A DNA stretch of 64,000 nt from Halobacillus litoralis (GCF_004101865.1 NZ_CP026118.1:1257001-1321000), one strand, 5' to 3'. Counted from the stretch's first letter, positions 17,806 through 26,503 are shown. Notes: a model not told the origin generated them from the letters alone. Numbers and translations: made by a program.

Positions 17806-18750
17806 ATGAAAACAAAACGTACCGGAGATTGGCTGGAAGTCCAAATTCCTGAAAAATGGGATGGTTACACCATTGAAAAAATACTAAAAAAGGAATGGAA
17901 CGTCCCCCGGAAATTGATGCACAGTTTCCGTTCAAATCGGGAAGTTACACTTAATAATGAAAACCCTCATTGGAAGACAGCAAAAGTGAAAGAGGGAGAC
18001 ACACTGCGTATCCGTTTATTCCGTCCGCAAGCCTTAGAGGTAACTCCGACCTATATGGACATTGATGTCATATATGAAGATGACCACCTTCTTGTCGTCA
18101 ATAAACCTGCCGGCATTTTCACTCACCCGAATACTCCAGATGATCATGATACTCTAGTCAACGGCGTCGCCTTCTATTTTCAGATGAATGGAATCGAATC
18201 GACACCTAAATATGTCCACAGACTGGACCGTGATACATCTGGGGCGATTCTATTTGCTAAACACGATTTGGCGATTGCGATGCTTGGCAAAGAATTACAA
18301 GAAAGAAAAATAAAACGCACTTATATCGCTTTGGCACAAGGGAAAGTAAAACCAAGACGTGGTGAAATCGACCAACCGATCGGAAAAGACCGTCACCACC
18401 CCGTTCGCAGACGTGTTTCTGAAGGAGGTCAGCCTGCTGTCACTCATTATGAGATGATCACTTATGACCCTGCCCATAAGGTTTCTCTCATAAAACTGCA
18501 ATTACAAACAGGGAGAACCCATCAGATTCGCGTCCATTTAAGTCATATTGGGCATCCTTTAGTCGGTGATAAGATGTATGGGGGTAAAGGCAGTTTTGAT
18601 TACAATCAAGCTCTACATGCAGCAAAATTGACATTGATTCACCCTTTCACAGAAAAAGAAATCAAATGTTTGGCGAAGCCTTCATCAGATTCACCCTTCT
18701 TCACAAGTGAACAAGTAGAAGGATTGGGAGATGAGAATACAGGAATTTAA
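17806..18750 (+). CDS. RluA-family 23S rRNA pseudouridine synthase
   Basis: Pseudouridine synthase of 314 aa. An N-terminal S4-like part (DGYTIEKILKKEWNVPRKLMHSF) precedes the catalytic domain with HRLDRDTSG at residues 138-146 (catalytic Asp141), the LVVNKPAGIFTHP strand, LLTGRTHQIRVHLSHIGHP-type motif (QTGRTHQIRVHLSHIGHPLVGD) and YGG. It resembles B. subtilis YhcT. Which uridine is modified cannot be told. SD AGGTG. No clear terminator follows; the next 370 bases hold repeats. Confidence 0.9.
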   Translation: MKTKRTGDWLEVQIPEKWDGYTIEKILKKEWNVPRKLMHSFRSNREVTLNNENPHWKTAKVKEGDTLRIRLFRPQALEVTPTYMDIDVIYEDDHLLVVNKPAGIFTHPNTPDDHDTLVNGVAFYFQMNGIESTPKYVHRLDRDTSGAILFAKHDLAIAMLGKELQERKIKRTYIALAQGKVKPRRGEIDQPIGKDRHHPVRRRVSEGGQPAVTHYEMITYDPAHKVSLIKLQLQTGRTHQIRVHLSHIGHPLVGDKMYGGKGSFDYNQALHAAKLTLIHPFTEKEIKCLAKPSSDSPFFTSEQVEGLGDENTGI

Positions 18751-18786
18751 GTACAATGGACAGAGAATGTGTGGAGTGGTCGTTCT

Positions 18787-18857
18787 AAAGTCCACTTCAC
18801 AATAAGATTGTTCTTAAGCTTGTCAAGGCTTTCGAGGCACTTACGCATTCGACTCCT
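18787..18857. repeat. 71-bp direct repeat, copy 1
   Basis: Begins AAAGTCCACTTCACAATAAG and ends ATTCGACTCCT. Two single-base differences from copy 2 (G/T in the AATAA(G/T)ATTG part; A/G in TGTC(A/G)AGGC). Followed by CCAGCTTCAGTGCCTAG..CTCGAGGTC, a module of the dispersed Bacillaceae repeat also recognisable at 44.3 kb. Confidence 0.92.
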
Positions 18858-18910
18858 TCCAGCTTCAGTGCCTAGCCTCTCGAGGTCTTAAGTCCATTCT
18901 TTTTGTGAAG

Positions 18911-18981
18911 AAAGTCCACTTCACAATAATATTGTTCTTAAGCTTGTCGAGGCTTTCGAGGCACTTACGCATTCGACTCCT
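18911..18981. repeat. 71-bp direct repeat, copy 2
   Basis: Second copy, start-to-start distance 124 bases, 53 bases between copies. The high identity implies a recent duplication or active homogenisation. Confidence 0.92.
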
Positions 18982-18990
18982 ATAATAGCG

Positions 18991-19110
18991 GGCTGGGACA
19001 ACACTAACTGCCACTGGAAAAGACGAACAATAGGGTGGAATAGATCAAAAGAAAACCCGAACGAATTTTCGTTCGGGTTTTCTAACGGAAAAAATCCTTT
19101 TGTCACAGCC
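18991..19110. repeat. 120-bp dispersed repeat element (short form) with internal terminator
   Basis: Bounded by imperfect inverted ends GGCTGGGACAA and TTGTCACAGCC (10 of 11 pair). Its 19007-19034 segment is identical over 28 bases to 50796-50823, and its 3' hairpin (AGAAAACCCGAACG..CGTTCGGGTTTTCT) recurs at 50992-51026. It lacks the central module found in the 51-kb copy. Confidence 0.85.
19050..19083. terminator. Bidirectional terminator inside the repeat element
   Basis: AGAAAACCCGAACGAA / TTCGTTCGGGTTTTCT, 16-bp perfect stem. It ends the plus-strand pseudouridine-synthase unit and the minus-strand pterin-dehydratase unit. Confidence 0.85.
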
Positions 19111-19119
19111 TCGTTTGTA

Positions 19120-19425
19120 TTACGTTTCTTTTAAGGAATGGTAAAGATCATCGTATTTTTCTGCACATTGAAGATCCAGTTCAGTCAGCCCTTTGGCATT
19201 CCAGGAAGTCAGCTTCAATGTGACCATTTTGTAATCAACGCTTATAAATGGATGGTGTTGAATGTCCTCAGAGTATTCAGCGATTGAATTGACAAATTGA
19301 ATGCCCGTCAGGAACTTACGAAACCTGTAGCGCTTCACGATGAATTTTTCTTCTGTCAACTTCCACCCATCCAATTGTGAGACCTTCTCCTGCTTCACCT
19401 CTTCTGGAATACGTTCTTCTTCCAC
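19120..19425 (-). CDS. 4a-hydroxytetrahydrobiopterin dehydratase (PCD/PhhB family)
   Basis: Small cytoplasmic enzyme, 101 aa, that dehydrates 4a-carbinolamine pterin. Active-site pattern HHPFISVDYKMVTLKLTSW with the two adjacent histidines, and GLTELDLQCA, is characteristic. No aromatic amino-acid hydroxylase gene is nearby, so it may serve another pterin role. GTG start with AAGGAGTG eight bases upstream. It lies 41 bases after pepF on the same strand, a possible two-gene operon. Confidence 0.88.
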   Translation of the reverse strand: MEEERIPEEVKQEKVSQLDGWKLTEEKFIVKRYRFRKFLTGIQFVNSIAEYSEDIQHHPFISVDYKMVTLKLTSWNAKGLTELDLQCAEKYDDLYHSLKET

Positions 19426-19466
19426 CTTCAGTCACTCCTTTACCAGACTATATTTTAATCTGTTGT

Positions 19467-21242
19467 CTATTCGCTTAACTCCATAAATTCATTAAGGTCA
19501 GCTAAACAAAGCTTCAGGGCATGCTCCCAAAAATCCGTTTTCTTAAGATCGACACCCAAATGTTTTTCTGCCAGCTCTTCCACAGACATCCTGCCAGTAT
19601 CCTGAAGTAAGGCAATATATTGATTTTCGAAATCGGCTCCCACTTCCAAAGCTTTTGCGTAAATACCCATACTGAATAAGTAACCGAACGTGTAAGGGAA
19701 GTTATAAAAAGGTACATCCGTAATATGAAAATGGAGTTTTGAAGCCCAGAAAGTAGGGTCGTACTCATCTAACGTTTCTACATAGGCCTCTTTTTGAGCC
19801 TCTATCATTAATTCATTAAGCCGCTCCGCAGAAACCACACTCTCCTCACGTTCTTCATAAAAGCGAGATTCAAACAAGAAGCGGGCATGTATATTCATAA
19901 AGAAAGCTACACTTCGCTGTACTTTATCTTCCAGTAAGCTCATTTTTTCCGCCTCATTTGCTGCATGTTTGACTGCTGCATCAGCAACAATCATTTCTGC
20001 AAAAGTGGAGGCTGTTTCCGCCACATTCATTGCATACCCCTGATTCAGAACAGGAAGATCAGTCATCACGTGCTGATGATAAGCATGTCCCAGTTCATGT
20101 GCTAGAGTAGCAACACTAGAAGGGCTTCCGGAATAAGTCATGAAAATACGAGTTTCTCCACTATCCGGAAAGCTTGTACAGAAACCACCTGGCTGTTTTC
20201 CCGGCCGGTCTTCAGCTTCAATCCAACTCTTTTCAAATGCCATTTCTGCAAAATCGGCCATTTTAGGACTGAACTGTCGGAACTGTTTAATGATGAATTC
20301 TGCACCCTCCTGGAAGCTCATCGTATTTTCTGTGTCTCCCAAAGGTGCTTCTACATCATAAAAGCTTAATTGATTCAAACCAAGCTTCTGAGCTTTCTTC
20401 TTCATATAAGGAATGTAATGTTTTTTGTAATCTGTAATCGTGTCCCACATGGCATTCAATGTCTGTTCACTCATACGATTGTAGTCGAGTGGCTCTTTCA
20501 ATATATTCTCCCAATTTCGATGCTTATACGTTTGAAGACGGAAGCCGGATAAATGATTCAACGTTTCACTGAAAAGATCCGCTTCTCCTGCCCATGTATT
20601 TTGCAGCTTTTGAAAAGCTTCTTTTCTAACCCGACGATCAGAAGAATGCAATTTATTTGATGCCTGCCCGACAGATAATGTTTCCCCATCCATCGTAATA
20701 GAAAGCTTGGCAACAAGACTGTCATACATCTGGCCCCATGCGTGGTAGCCATCAACACTCAGATCATTGATCAAAGACTCCCGCTTCACTTCCAATTTAT
20801 CCTTTGCCAGTTGGCGACGTTCATTAAGTATGAAAGATACTTCTATAAATTGAACCTGGTTCATTAATGATTTCCATACGTCATCATCTACTTGTACAAG
20901 TGTTTGGTCCAATTGTGTCAATTGGTTATCCAACCTGGCACCTAATTCGCTTCTCTTAGATTGCAAAGCACCAGCTTTTACATCGTGAACATCTTGTGCA
21001 TTCAAACAACTGACGTAAGCACCGAACTCTCCTAATTTTTTAATCACTAATTGAACGTTTTCCAGAATGGTAGATAAATCTTTTGTCTGGTCTGTGTTGC
21101 GTGGAGGTGTAAATGATCTAAGAAGAGTTTCCAACTCACTTAGATGACGTTCTGTCTGTTTGATATAATCTCTTAATTGTTGTGAGTCACTGCCCCCTTC
21201 AAAAATGCTATCTAAATCCCAAGTTATATTATATTCCGCCAT
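19467..21242 (-). CDS. pepF: Oligoendopeptidase F-type M3 metallopeptidase
   Basis: Cytoplasmic zinc oligopeptidase, 591 aa. The M3 zinc-binding motif HELGH is at residues 382-386 (AHELGHAYHQH), with the downstream glutamate in NVAETASTFAEM and the substrate-loop FHITDVPFYNFPYTFGYLFS. The N-terminal helical part is normal for the PepF/M3 clade. It degrades peptides of about 6-17 residues in characterised relatives. SD AAGGAAGGGA. Codon use looks like its neighbours. Confidence 0.93.
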   Translation of the reverse strand: MAEYNITWDLDSIFEGGSDSQQLRDYIKQTERHLSELETLLRSFTPPRNTDQTKDLSTILENVQLVIKKLGEFGAYVSCLNAQDVHDVKAGALQSKRSELGARLDNQLTQLDQTLVQVDDDVWKSLMNQVQFIEVSFILNERRQLAKDKLEVKRESLINDLSVDGYHAWGQMYDSLVAKLSITMDGETLSVGQASNKLHSSDRRVRKEAFQKLQNTWAGEADLFSETLNHLSGFRLQTYKHRNWENILKEPLDYNRMSEQTLNAMWDTITDYKKHYIPYMKKKAQKLGLNQLSFYDVEAPLGDTENTMSFQEGAEFIIKQFRQFSPKMADFAEMAFEKSWIEAEDRPGKQPGGFCTSFPDSGETRIFMTYSGSPSSVATLAHELGHAYHQHVMTDLPVLNQGYAMNVAETASTFAEMIVADAAVKHAANEAEKMSLLEDKVQRSVAFFMNIHARFLFESRFYEEREESVVSAERLNELMIEAQKEAYVETLDEYDPTFWASKLHFHITDVPFYNFPYTFGYLFSMGIYAKALEVGADFENQYIALLQDTGRMSVEELAEKHLGVDLKKTDFWEHALKLCLADLNEFMELSE

Positions 21243-21460
21243 GAATAAGTCCCTTCCTTTCTATGTAAACACCATGTTCCTAATACTAGCTTCTTTCATT
21301 ATATCAGAATTTTCACACGCTCCGATAACCTTGAGAGTGGAAATAACACAAGGAAGAAGCAATTGGAGCGATTCATGCAGTTTTGCGAAAAGGAAGTAGA
21401 CTACTTGCTAGTTCTTGTTGAAAACCAAAGAAATAAAAATGATATATTTTTGTAACATAA

Positions 21461-21487
21461 ATGAAACCTTTCTGACTATTCAATCGT
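21461..21487 (+). promoter_or_regulatory. ECF-sigma-type promoter (sigma M/W/X-like)
   Basis: TGAAAC (21461-21466), 17-base spacer, CGTC (21484-21487), matching the TGAAAC-N16/17-CGTC form recognised by sigma-M and relatives in B. subtilis. It lies 70 bases before the small ORF at 21557 and no other gene is in range. Confidence 0.55.
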
Positions 21488-21556
21488 CTAATAAGTAGAC
21501 TGTAAAAAATTGCATGCATGACTTTTGAATTCAAATAACAGAAAGGGGCTTTCAGC

Positions 21557-21658
21557 ATGAAAAAACGTATCGAATATGATGCAACAGAAATTGCAAGTGT
21601 TGCAGGAGGTTCCGCCTTCTTGACCACGGTCCTTTATTTAGCCATCTATGTTCTATAA
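21557..21658 (+). CDS. Small single-span membrane protein, 33 aa
   Basis: Short ORF, ATG with GAAAGGGG 7-8 bases upstream. The protein starts MKKRIEYDATEIASVAGG and ends with a hydrophobic stretch (SAFLTTVLYLAIYVL), so it probably sits in the membrane by its C-terminus. It has its own promoter-like sequence of the ECF type and its own strong terminator, so it forms a complete tiny transcription unit. No family is recognised. A cell-envelope-stress role is inference. Confidence 0.65.
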   Translation: MKKRIEYDATEIASVAGGSAFLTTVLYLAIYVL

Positions 21659-21665
21659 ATATCAT

Positions 21666-21709
21666 AAGGAAAGGCCTCGTCCTCTGGAAGGGCGGGGTCT
21701 TTCCTTTTC
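21666..21709 (+). terminator. Terminator of the 33-aa gene
   Basis: AAGGAAAGGCCTCGTCCT / AGGGCGGGGTCTTTCCTT, near-perfect 18-bp stem with CTGG loop region, followed by TTTTCT. Confidence 0.85.
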
Positions 21710-21788
21710 TCCAACCTTTTTGGTTAGAACTTCTATACCATCCTCATTATAATAGGAGTTAATCTATTCCAAAAAAGGAGGAGTCCTA

Positions 21789-22739
21789 TTGTTTCAAAAC
21801 CATCAAGGATATCAAACCATGTTACAAGATAACCACATTAGCTTCGGACTCACTATTCCATTAGAAAATTATGACAAGACTCCCCCTTCAATGACTGACC
21901 AAATTGAAATGGCGCAATTAGCTGAAACGATGGGCTTCCACTGTCTATGGCTTCAAGACGTATTACTGGAAGACCCGACTTTTGAAGATCCGGCCACTGG
22001 ACAGATTTTCGACAGTCTTATCTACTTGACTTATTTAGCTTCACATACAAACTCCATAAACCTGGGAACAGCAGCCCTTGTGATGTCTTTACGTCACCCT
22101 TTGCGTACAGCTAAAGAAGTAGCAAGCATTGAAAAGCTCTTCCCAGAACGTATGATTTTCGGTATTTCTTCAGGCGACCGCAGGAAAGATTTTGAAGGTC
22201 TAAACATTCCGATCATGGAAAGAGGAGAGTGGTTCAAAGAGGCTTTTCATTTTTTTAATAAAGCTATATATGAAGAGTTTCCAGAACTGCAATCACCATA
22301 TGGAGCGTTGAAAAAATCCAACGTGGTACCTAAACCGACGAAACGCATTCCTACACTAATGACCGGTTATTGTCAGCAGACATTAGATTGGATTGCTGAA
22401 CATGGAGACGGATGGATGTTTTACCCCCAGCGGCCCGAGCAGCAGAAACAGACCATCGAACAGTATCGGAAAAGAGTGAAACATTATCATGGTGATGTCT
22501 TCCGCCCTTTCCTCATGCCGCTCCCTTTAGAGTTATCTGACGACCCCTCTCATCCCGCTGAAAAAATACCAGCCGGATATCGGGTGGGGCGTGAAAATCT
22601 TATAAATTTAATTGAAGAATACCGTTCCATAGGAGTCAATCACCTCATGTTCGGACTGTCAAAGAATAAGCGCCCTATAAGTGAAGTGATGCAGGAACTC
22701 GGTGAAGACGTTCTTCCATTATTCCGCCAATCACCATGA
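21789..22739 (+). CDS. LLM-class (luciferase-like) oxidoreductase
   Basis: Flavin-dependent TIM-barrel oxidoreductase of 316 aa. Family motifs: LAETMGFHCLWLQDV, SINLGTAALVMSLRHPLRTAKEVASIEKL and FGISSGDRRKDF, of the subfamily annotated TIGR03571. TTG start supported by AAAGGAGG eight bases upstream; an internal ATG at residue 11 is less well served. It stands alone. Substrate unknown. Confidence 0.85.
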   Translation: MFQNHQGYQTMLQDNHISFGLTIPLENYDKTPPSMTDQIEMAQLAETMGFHCLWLQDVLLEDPTFEDPATGQIFDSLIYLTYLASHTNSINLGTAALVMSLRHPLRTAKEVASIEKLFPERMIFGISSGDRRKDFEGLNIPIMERGEWFKEAFHFFNKAIYEEFPELQSPYGALKKSNVVPKPTKRIPTLMTGYCQQTLDWIAEHGDGWMFYPQRPEQQKQTIEQYRKRVKHYHGDVFRPFLMPLPLELSDDPSHPAEKIPAGYRVGRENLINLIEEYRSIGVNHLMFGLSKNKRPISEVMQELGEDVLPLFRQSP

Positions 22740-23078
22740 CCAACATCAAACGCTCATCGTAGAATCAATGCTGTCCATCTAAAAAGAATATTTTTTTGAT
22801 TTATAAGCGAAATCCACTTTGCATGTACAAGGGCCGGTGGCGATATTCAAAGTCAATATAAAGGGAATACTAAAGCTCATGGAGTGGTAAGAACCCGAAT
22901 GTCTCATCGAAGTAATAGAAGCCGAGTTGAATTGTAAAATTGTCCTGCTCAGCTTTTCTCATTGATGCATAACTCTGAAAGATGCAGTTCTTCCGTAGCA
23001 AAGAATTTATGATATTCCTTAGAAATGAAGCTGAGCTCCTGAGTATATAAGTATCTTACGAGAAAGGGGAGACTGGAA
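22740..23078. other. Gene-free intergenic region
   Basis: No supportable ORF or recognised RNA. A 9-bp inverted repeat, GCTCAGCTT near 22949 and AAGCTGAGC near 23028, brackets its second half. A good SD (GAAAGGGGAG) for the next gene lies at its end. Confidence 0.5.
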
Positions 23079-23780
23079 ATGAACAAGCCTGAAATAATGT
23101 TGGTCGGCACCTTTCATATGGCTATGGACCCACAGAAAGTAAATGATCAGCAAAAACAAATCCAAGATATTGTCCATTCACTAAAAAAATTCCGCCCTAC
23201 GAAAATCGCTGTTGAAAAATCATTCTTAATTGAAGAAGAGTTGATGCGTAAATATCGTGAGTTTCTGAACGGGGATCTGGCGCCTGCGTATGACGAAGTT
23301 GAACAGTTCGCTTTTCGAATCGCCCATGAATTAAATCTCCCGCAACTTCACCCTGTCGATGAAATCGTCGATATGGACTCCCCTTCTTTGAATCAAGTTT
23401 TTGAATGGGCTAAAGAGCATCAGCCAGAACTTTTCAAAGAAATCCTCCAAGTTCAGTCACATTTAAAAAAGATGGAAAAAGGTGAGACAGTGCTGGACGT
23501 ACTGCGTTATATCAACGATCCTGATTATATAAAGGAACTTCAAAGAATTTATATAAAGCTCGCTCGAGTCGGAGATCGTCAACATCAGATCGGTGTACAA
23601 TGGTTAAAACAGTGGCACCACAGAGATTTAGCTATTGCCGCTAATATTGCCAGAATCGCCCGGCCAAATGATCGCATCCTTGTGTTAATCGGCAGTGATC
23701 ATCTTCATCTTCTCCAAGGATTCATTAAGGATAGCGGGGATTTTCACCTTCCCTCCGTCACCTCTTATCTGGATACATAA
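23079..23780 (+). CDS. DUF5694-family protein
   Basis: A 233-aa soluble protein with the pattern MLVGTFHMAMDP near the start, VEKSFLIEEELMRKYREF in the middle and VLIGSDHLHLLQGFI near the end. The paired G-T-F-H and G-S-D-H-L motifs resemble the TraB/EreA-like (Tiki-type) hydrolase fold, and the family is annotated DUF5694. Function is unknown; a metal-dependent hydrolase is a guess from the conserved histidines. SD GAAAGGGGAG. Closed by a large hairpin. Confidence 0.75.
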   Translation: MNKPEIMLVGTFHMAMDPQKVNDQQKQIQDIVHSLKKFRPTKIAVEKSFLIEEELMRKYREFLNGDLAPAYDEVEQFAFRIAHELNLPQLHPVDEIVDMDSPSLNQVFEWAKEHQPELFKEILQVQSHLKKMEKGETVLDVLRYINDPDYIKELQRIYIKLARVGDRQHQIGVQWLKQWHHRDLAIAANIARIARPNDRILVLIGSDHLHLLQGFIKDSGDFHLPSVTSYLDT

Positions 23781-23790
23781 TTTTATAAAA

Positions 23791-23843
23791 AAACCAAAAA
23801 CCCACCTCAAGCCATCCAGATTCTGGATGGCTTGAGGTGGGTT
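23791..23843. terminator. Large hairpin terminator
   Basis: Perfect 22-bp arms at 23799-23820 and 23822-23843 (begin AACCCACCTCAAGCC). On the minus strand the stem is followed by TTTGGTTTTTTT, so it can end minus-strand transcripts; on plus it follows the DUF5694 gene. Confidence 0.85.
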
Positions 23844-23862
23844 AATATCGTAATTAGATCCG

Positions 23863-23902
23863 AAAAGCAAACCTCTATCAGTAAGTGGAGAGGTTTGCTT
23901 TT
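23863..23902 (-). terminator. Terminator of the BCCT transporter gene
   Basis: AAAAGCAAACCTCT / AGAGGTTTGCTTTT, 14-bp perfect stem directly after the transporter stop codon. Confidence 0.85.
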
Positions 23903-23908
23903 AAATCT

Positions 23909-25537
23909 TTAATCTTCATTTTCAGGCTTGTCTTCAAGTGCTTCAAGTGCCGAACGTTTTTTCTTTTTCTTTCTGTTCTTCCAACGTTTAATATGGATAG
24001 TACTCGGTTCATAATCATCCGATTCCCGGATATCTGTATTAGAAGCTTTCATAAATGACCATGCAAGTAAGAACATGATGAAAATCAGTGGAAAACCACC
24101 GACAATACTTGCTGTCTGCAAAGTATCCAAACCACCGAGAAACATGAGAGCCAGAGGCATGATACACAAAGCAAATGCCCAGAAAAGACGGTTCCAGCGC
24201 AGCGGCTCTCCCTCTACACTCTTTTGAACTACAGAAGCCAGAATGTAAGAGGAAGAATCAAACGTCGTGGCAAGGAAAATAATCGCCAATACCGTAAAGA
24301 CCAGAACCATGAATTTCGCCAATGGCAACTGATTAATAATCTCAATAATCGTGGCTGGAGCTCCATATTGATCCATGAATGCAATCGCATCAAAACTTCC
24401 TGTCAATTGCATATACAAACCGAAATTACCCATGATTCCAAAGAAAAGCACACAACCTATCGTCCCATAAACCATTGTGCCAAGAACCATTTGACGAATT
24501 GTGCGCCCTCTGGAAATTCTGGCAACGAACAAACCTACGAATGGTGCATACACTAGCCACCATGCCCAGTAGAAGATCGTCCAACTCTCGGGGAAGCTGG
24601 TCAGTTCAAATTGACCCAAGTTTCCGAATGGCTCCATCCACGTGGCCATTTTAAAGAAGTTATCAGCTAGAATTCCTAAAGAGTTGAACGTCGTTTCACT
24701 AATAAAGCGCGTAGGCCCAAAAATGAAGATAAAGGCAAGCAGGAATAAAGAAAGCCAAAGGTTCACATCACTCAGAACCTTAATACCACGCTTCAAACCA
24801 GAATATGAGCTGACGGCAAAAATAATGGTACACAAAAGCATGATGGCGGCTTTCATGCCAAGAGTTACCGGAATACCGGTCAAACTGTTGATTCCCTGTG
24901 CTATCATAGGTGTTCCAAGAGCTAATGTTGTTCCGGCTCCACCTAGTAACCCAAACATGAATAAAATGTCTATGAGATTTCCCAATGGACCATCAACCGT
25001 TTTGCCTAAAACCGGGCGGACAGCTTCACTTACTTTAAGTACTGGTTTCTTCCGCACATAATAGAAATATGCTATCGGGAGGGCGGGTAATGTATAAATC
25101 GCCCATGCAATAGGTCCCCAATGAAATATACCGTATGCAGAAGCCCATTGGATCGCTTCTTTGGATCCCGGCTCTACCCCAAACGGAGGGCCCTGGTAAT
25201 AATAAGCCCATTCAATTACAGCCCAATACAAAATACTGGAACCGATTCCTGCAGCGAACAGCATAGCTGCCCATGAGAAAGTACTGAACTCAGGCTTTTC
25301 CCCTTCATCGCCAAGTTTAATCGACCCATTCTTACTAAAAGCTACAAAAATAAGAAAAGCAAAGATAACAAAACCCATGATCATATAAAGAACACCGAAG
25401 TTCTCAGTCATGAATGCATTTGCTTCGGAAACGAACACTTTCCCAGCTTCAGGGAAAACAATCAGTGGAATCGTCACACCGAATAGTAAAATCAATGCGC
25501 CAATAAAAGTAGGCCAATCAATCAACTTCGTTTTCAA
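23909..25537 (-). CDS. BCCT-family osmolyte transporter (glycine betaine/choline/carnitine type)
   Basis: Twelve-helix membrane transporter, 542 aa, for quaternary ammonium osmolytes. The BCCT core GIGSSILYWAVIEWAYYY (residues about 98-116) and IFYWAWWLVYAPFVGLFVARISRGRT (about 315-340) carry the aromatic box and signature. Members with the first motif in this form (GSS-LYW rather than GMGIGLLFW) are often carnitine/choline-type exchangers or carriers, so substrate is uncertain. The C-terminal cytosolic tail is strongly basic then acidic (KRWKNRKKKKKRSALEALED), as in osmosensing carriers. TTG start with AAAGGATG nine bases upstream. Its promoter is seen at 25646-25674. Confidence 0.9.
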   Translation of the reverse strand: MKTKLIDWPTFIGALILLFGVTIPLIVFPEAGKVFVSEANAFMTENFGVLYMIMGFVIFAFLIFVAFSKNGSIKLGDEGEKPEFSTFSWAAMLFAAGIGSSILYWAVIEWAYYYQGPPFGVEPGSKEAIQWASAYGIFHWGPIAWAIYTLPALPIAYFYYVRKKPVLKVSEAVRPVLGKTVDGPLGNLIDILFMFGLLGGAGTTLALGTPMIAQGINSLTGIPVTLGMKAAIMLLCTIIFAVSSYSGLKRGIKVLSDVNLWLSLFLLAFIFIFGPTRFISETTFNSLGILADNFFKMATWMEPFGNLGQFELTSFPESWTIFYWAWWLVYAPFVGLFVARISRGRTIRQMVLGTMVYGTIGCVLFFGIMGNFGLYMQLTGSFDAIAFMDQYGAPATIIEIINQLPLAKFMVLVFTVLAIIFLATTFDSSSYILASVVQKSVEGEPLRWNRLFWAFALCIMPLALMFLGGLDTLQTASIVGGFPLIFIMFLLAWSFMKASNTDIRESDDYEPSTIHIKRWKNRKKKKKRSALEALEDKPENED

Positions 25538-25645
25538 GTGACATACATCCTTTCATCTTCATTGTAATTTAGTTTGTTCTTTAAAGGGTTGAAACATGCA
25601 GGGGAGGGGTGGAATCTTGAAACATCTTTTAAATACACAAGCATC

Positions 25646-25674
25646 ATTGTAACAATTGTATAGACAGGGGACAA
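25646..25674 (-). promoter_or_regulatory. Promoter of the BCCT transporter
   Basis: On the minus strand TTGTCC (25674-25669), 17 bases and TACAAT (25651-25646). The -10 lies in a palindrome ATTGTAACAAT (25646-25656), a possible operator. The leader to the TTG start is about 100 bases. The remaining sequence up to 25977 has no supportable gene. Confidence 0.55.
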
Positions 25675-25977
25675 ATGTGGTCTGTATAGTTTATACCCTA
25701 TTCTGAAAGACATAAGCGCAGGAAGCGGGGATAATCTTTCAATTACGACAATATGCGACATCCAGGAGAAAATAAAGGGGGAATGAAGCAGCCCATTTAG
25801 CTTATTATTGAATCCGAAAGTGTTATTAATCCTATATGTTAAAACGCATAGGGAGTTAACTGTCATGTAAGTGGAAAATGCGAGCATGACAGCCGTCCAC
25901 ATTTATGAAGATGATTTTTATTTTTTCGTTAGATCAATTGTGAAATTACTATAGAATACATGAAGGAGGGGTTGAGG

Positions 25978-26247
25978 TTGGCTGAAGGAAAATCGTGGAG
26001 AGATCGGTGTAATCCGTTATACCTTCCATTGGTGACTGTATTCCCCCTGGATGGATGGCTTTTGGTCAAATCCCATCCGTTTTCAGGAGTGGAAATAAGT
26101 TTATATATAGTCGGCATCTTTTTTCCTGTTTTTGCAGGTGCTGTTGAAATAGATGACGAAGCAAGGAAGCACCAAGTCTACGGGTATATTTACCTGGCCT
26201 CGGCACTCATTTTTGCTAGTCTCGGGCTATCCATGTGGCTATTGTAA
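25978..26247 (+). CDS. Small membrane protein, two to three hydrophobic segments
   Basis: About 89 aa. GAAGGAGGGG at 25962-25971 makes the TTG at 25978 the best start (MAEGKSWRDRCNPLYLP...); an in-frame ATG at 25960 overlaps the SD. Hydrophobic stretches lie at about 16-28, 37-55 and 68-88. No family is recognised. It converges with another small membrane protein gene with one base between the stop codons. Confidence 0.65.
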   Translation: MAEGKSWRDRCNPLYLPLVTVFPLDGWLLVKSHPFSGVEISLYIVGIFFPVFAGAVEIDDEARKHQVYGYIYLASALIFASLGLSMWLL

Positions 26248-26267
26248 GTCAGATGAAAAATAGCCAC
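26235..26267. terminator. Hairpin shared by two convergent gene ends
   Basis: GTGGCTATT (26235-26243) pairs with AATAGCCAC (26259-26267). One arm lies in each coding end; no T-run follows, so function as a terminator is uncertain. Confidence 0.4.
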
Positions 26268-26503
26268 GGTAAAATCATTGGAATCATAATGATGATGGTT
26301 AAAATCAACCAAGCACTCTGGTTATCACTAGTCAGCTGTTTCCGATATGACATCGCCCATGCCAATAGAAGCAGCACCGTCATAATCATACTTCTAATAT
26401 GAAGTTCCCCATCCTTATTATTCATGAATATATAAACAGTACCTTCTGCAATAATCAACAAACCGACGAGTATATTGAAAATATGAGTAAACCACTTACT
26501 CAT
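26249..26503 (-). CDS. Small membrane protein, 84 aa
   Basis: Three hydrophobic segments (FNILVGLLIIAEGTVYIF, SMIMTVLLLLAWAM, AWLILTIIIMIPMILPWLFF) and little else. SD GAGGAGG is 7 bases before the ATG, which makes it a credible gene. No family is recognised and it is monocistronic. Confidence 0.65.
   Translation of the reverse strand: MSKWFTHIFNILVGLLIIAEGTVYIFMNNKDGELHIRSMIMTVLLLLAWAMSYRKQLTSDNQSAWLILTIIIMIPMILPWLFFI

Noticed and set aside
18787..18981. Direct repeats as a CRISPR array
   Set aside because: Only two copies, 71 bp long, with no palindromic repeat structure, no spacers of uniform size and no cas genes.
24224..25061. Plus-strand frames antisense to the BCCT transporter
   Set aside because: They arise from codon bias of the real membrane protein; no starts with SD, no domain.
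25534..25902. Open frame of 122 aa on the minus strand upstream of the BCCT gene
   Set aside because: No SD, overlaps the BCCT promoter and leader and the SD region of the real gene; residue composition is random-like.
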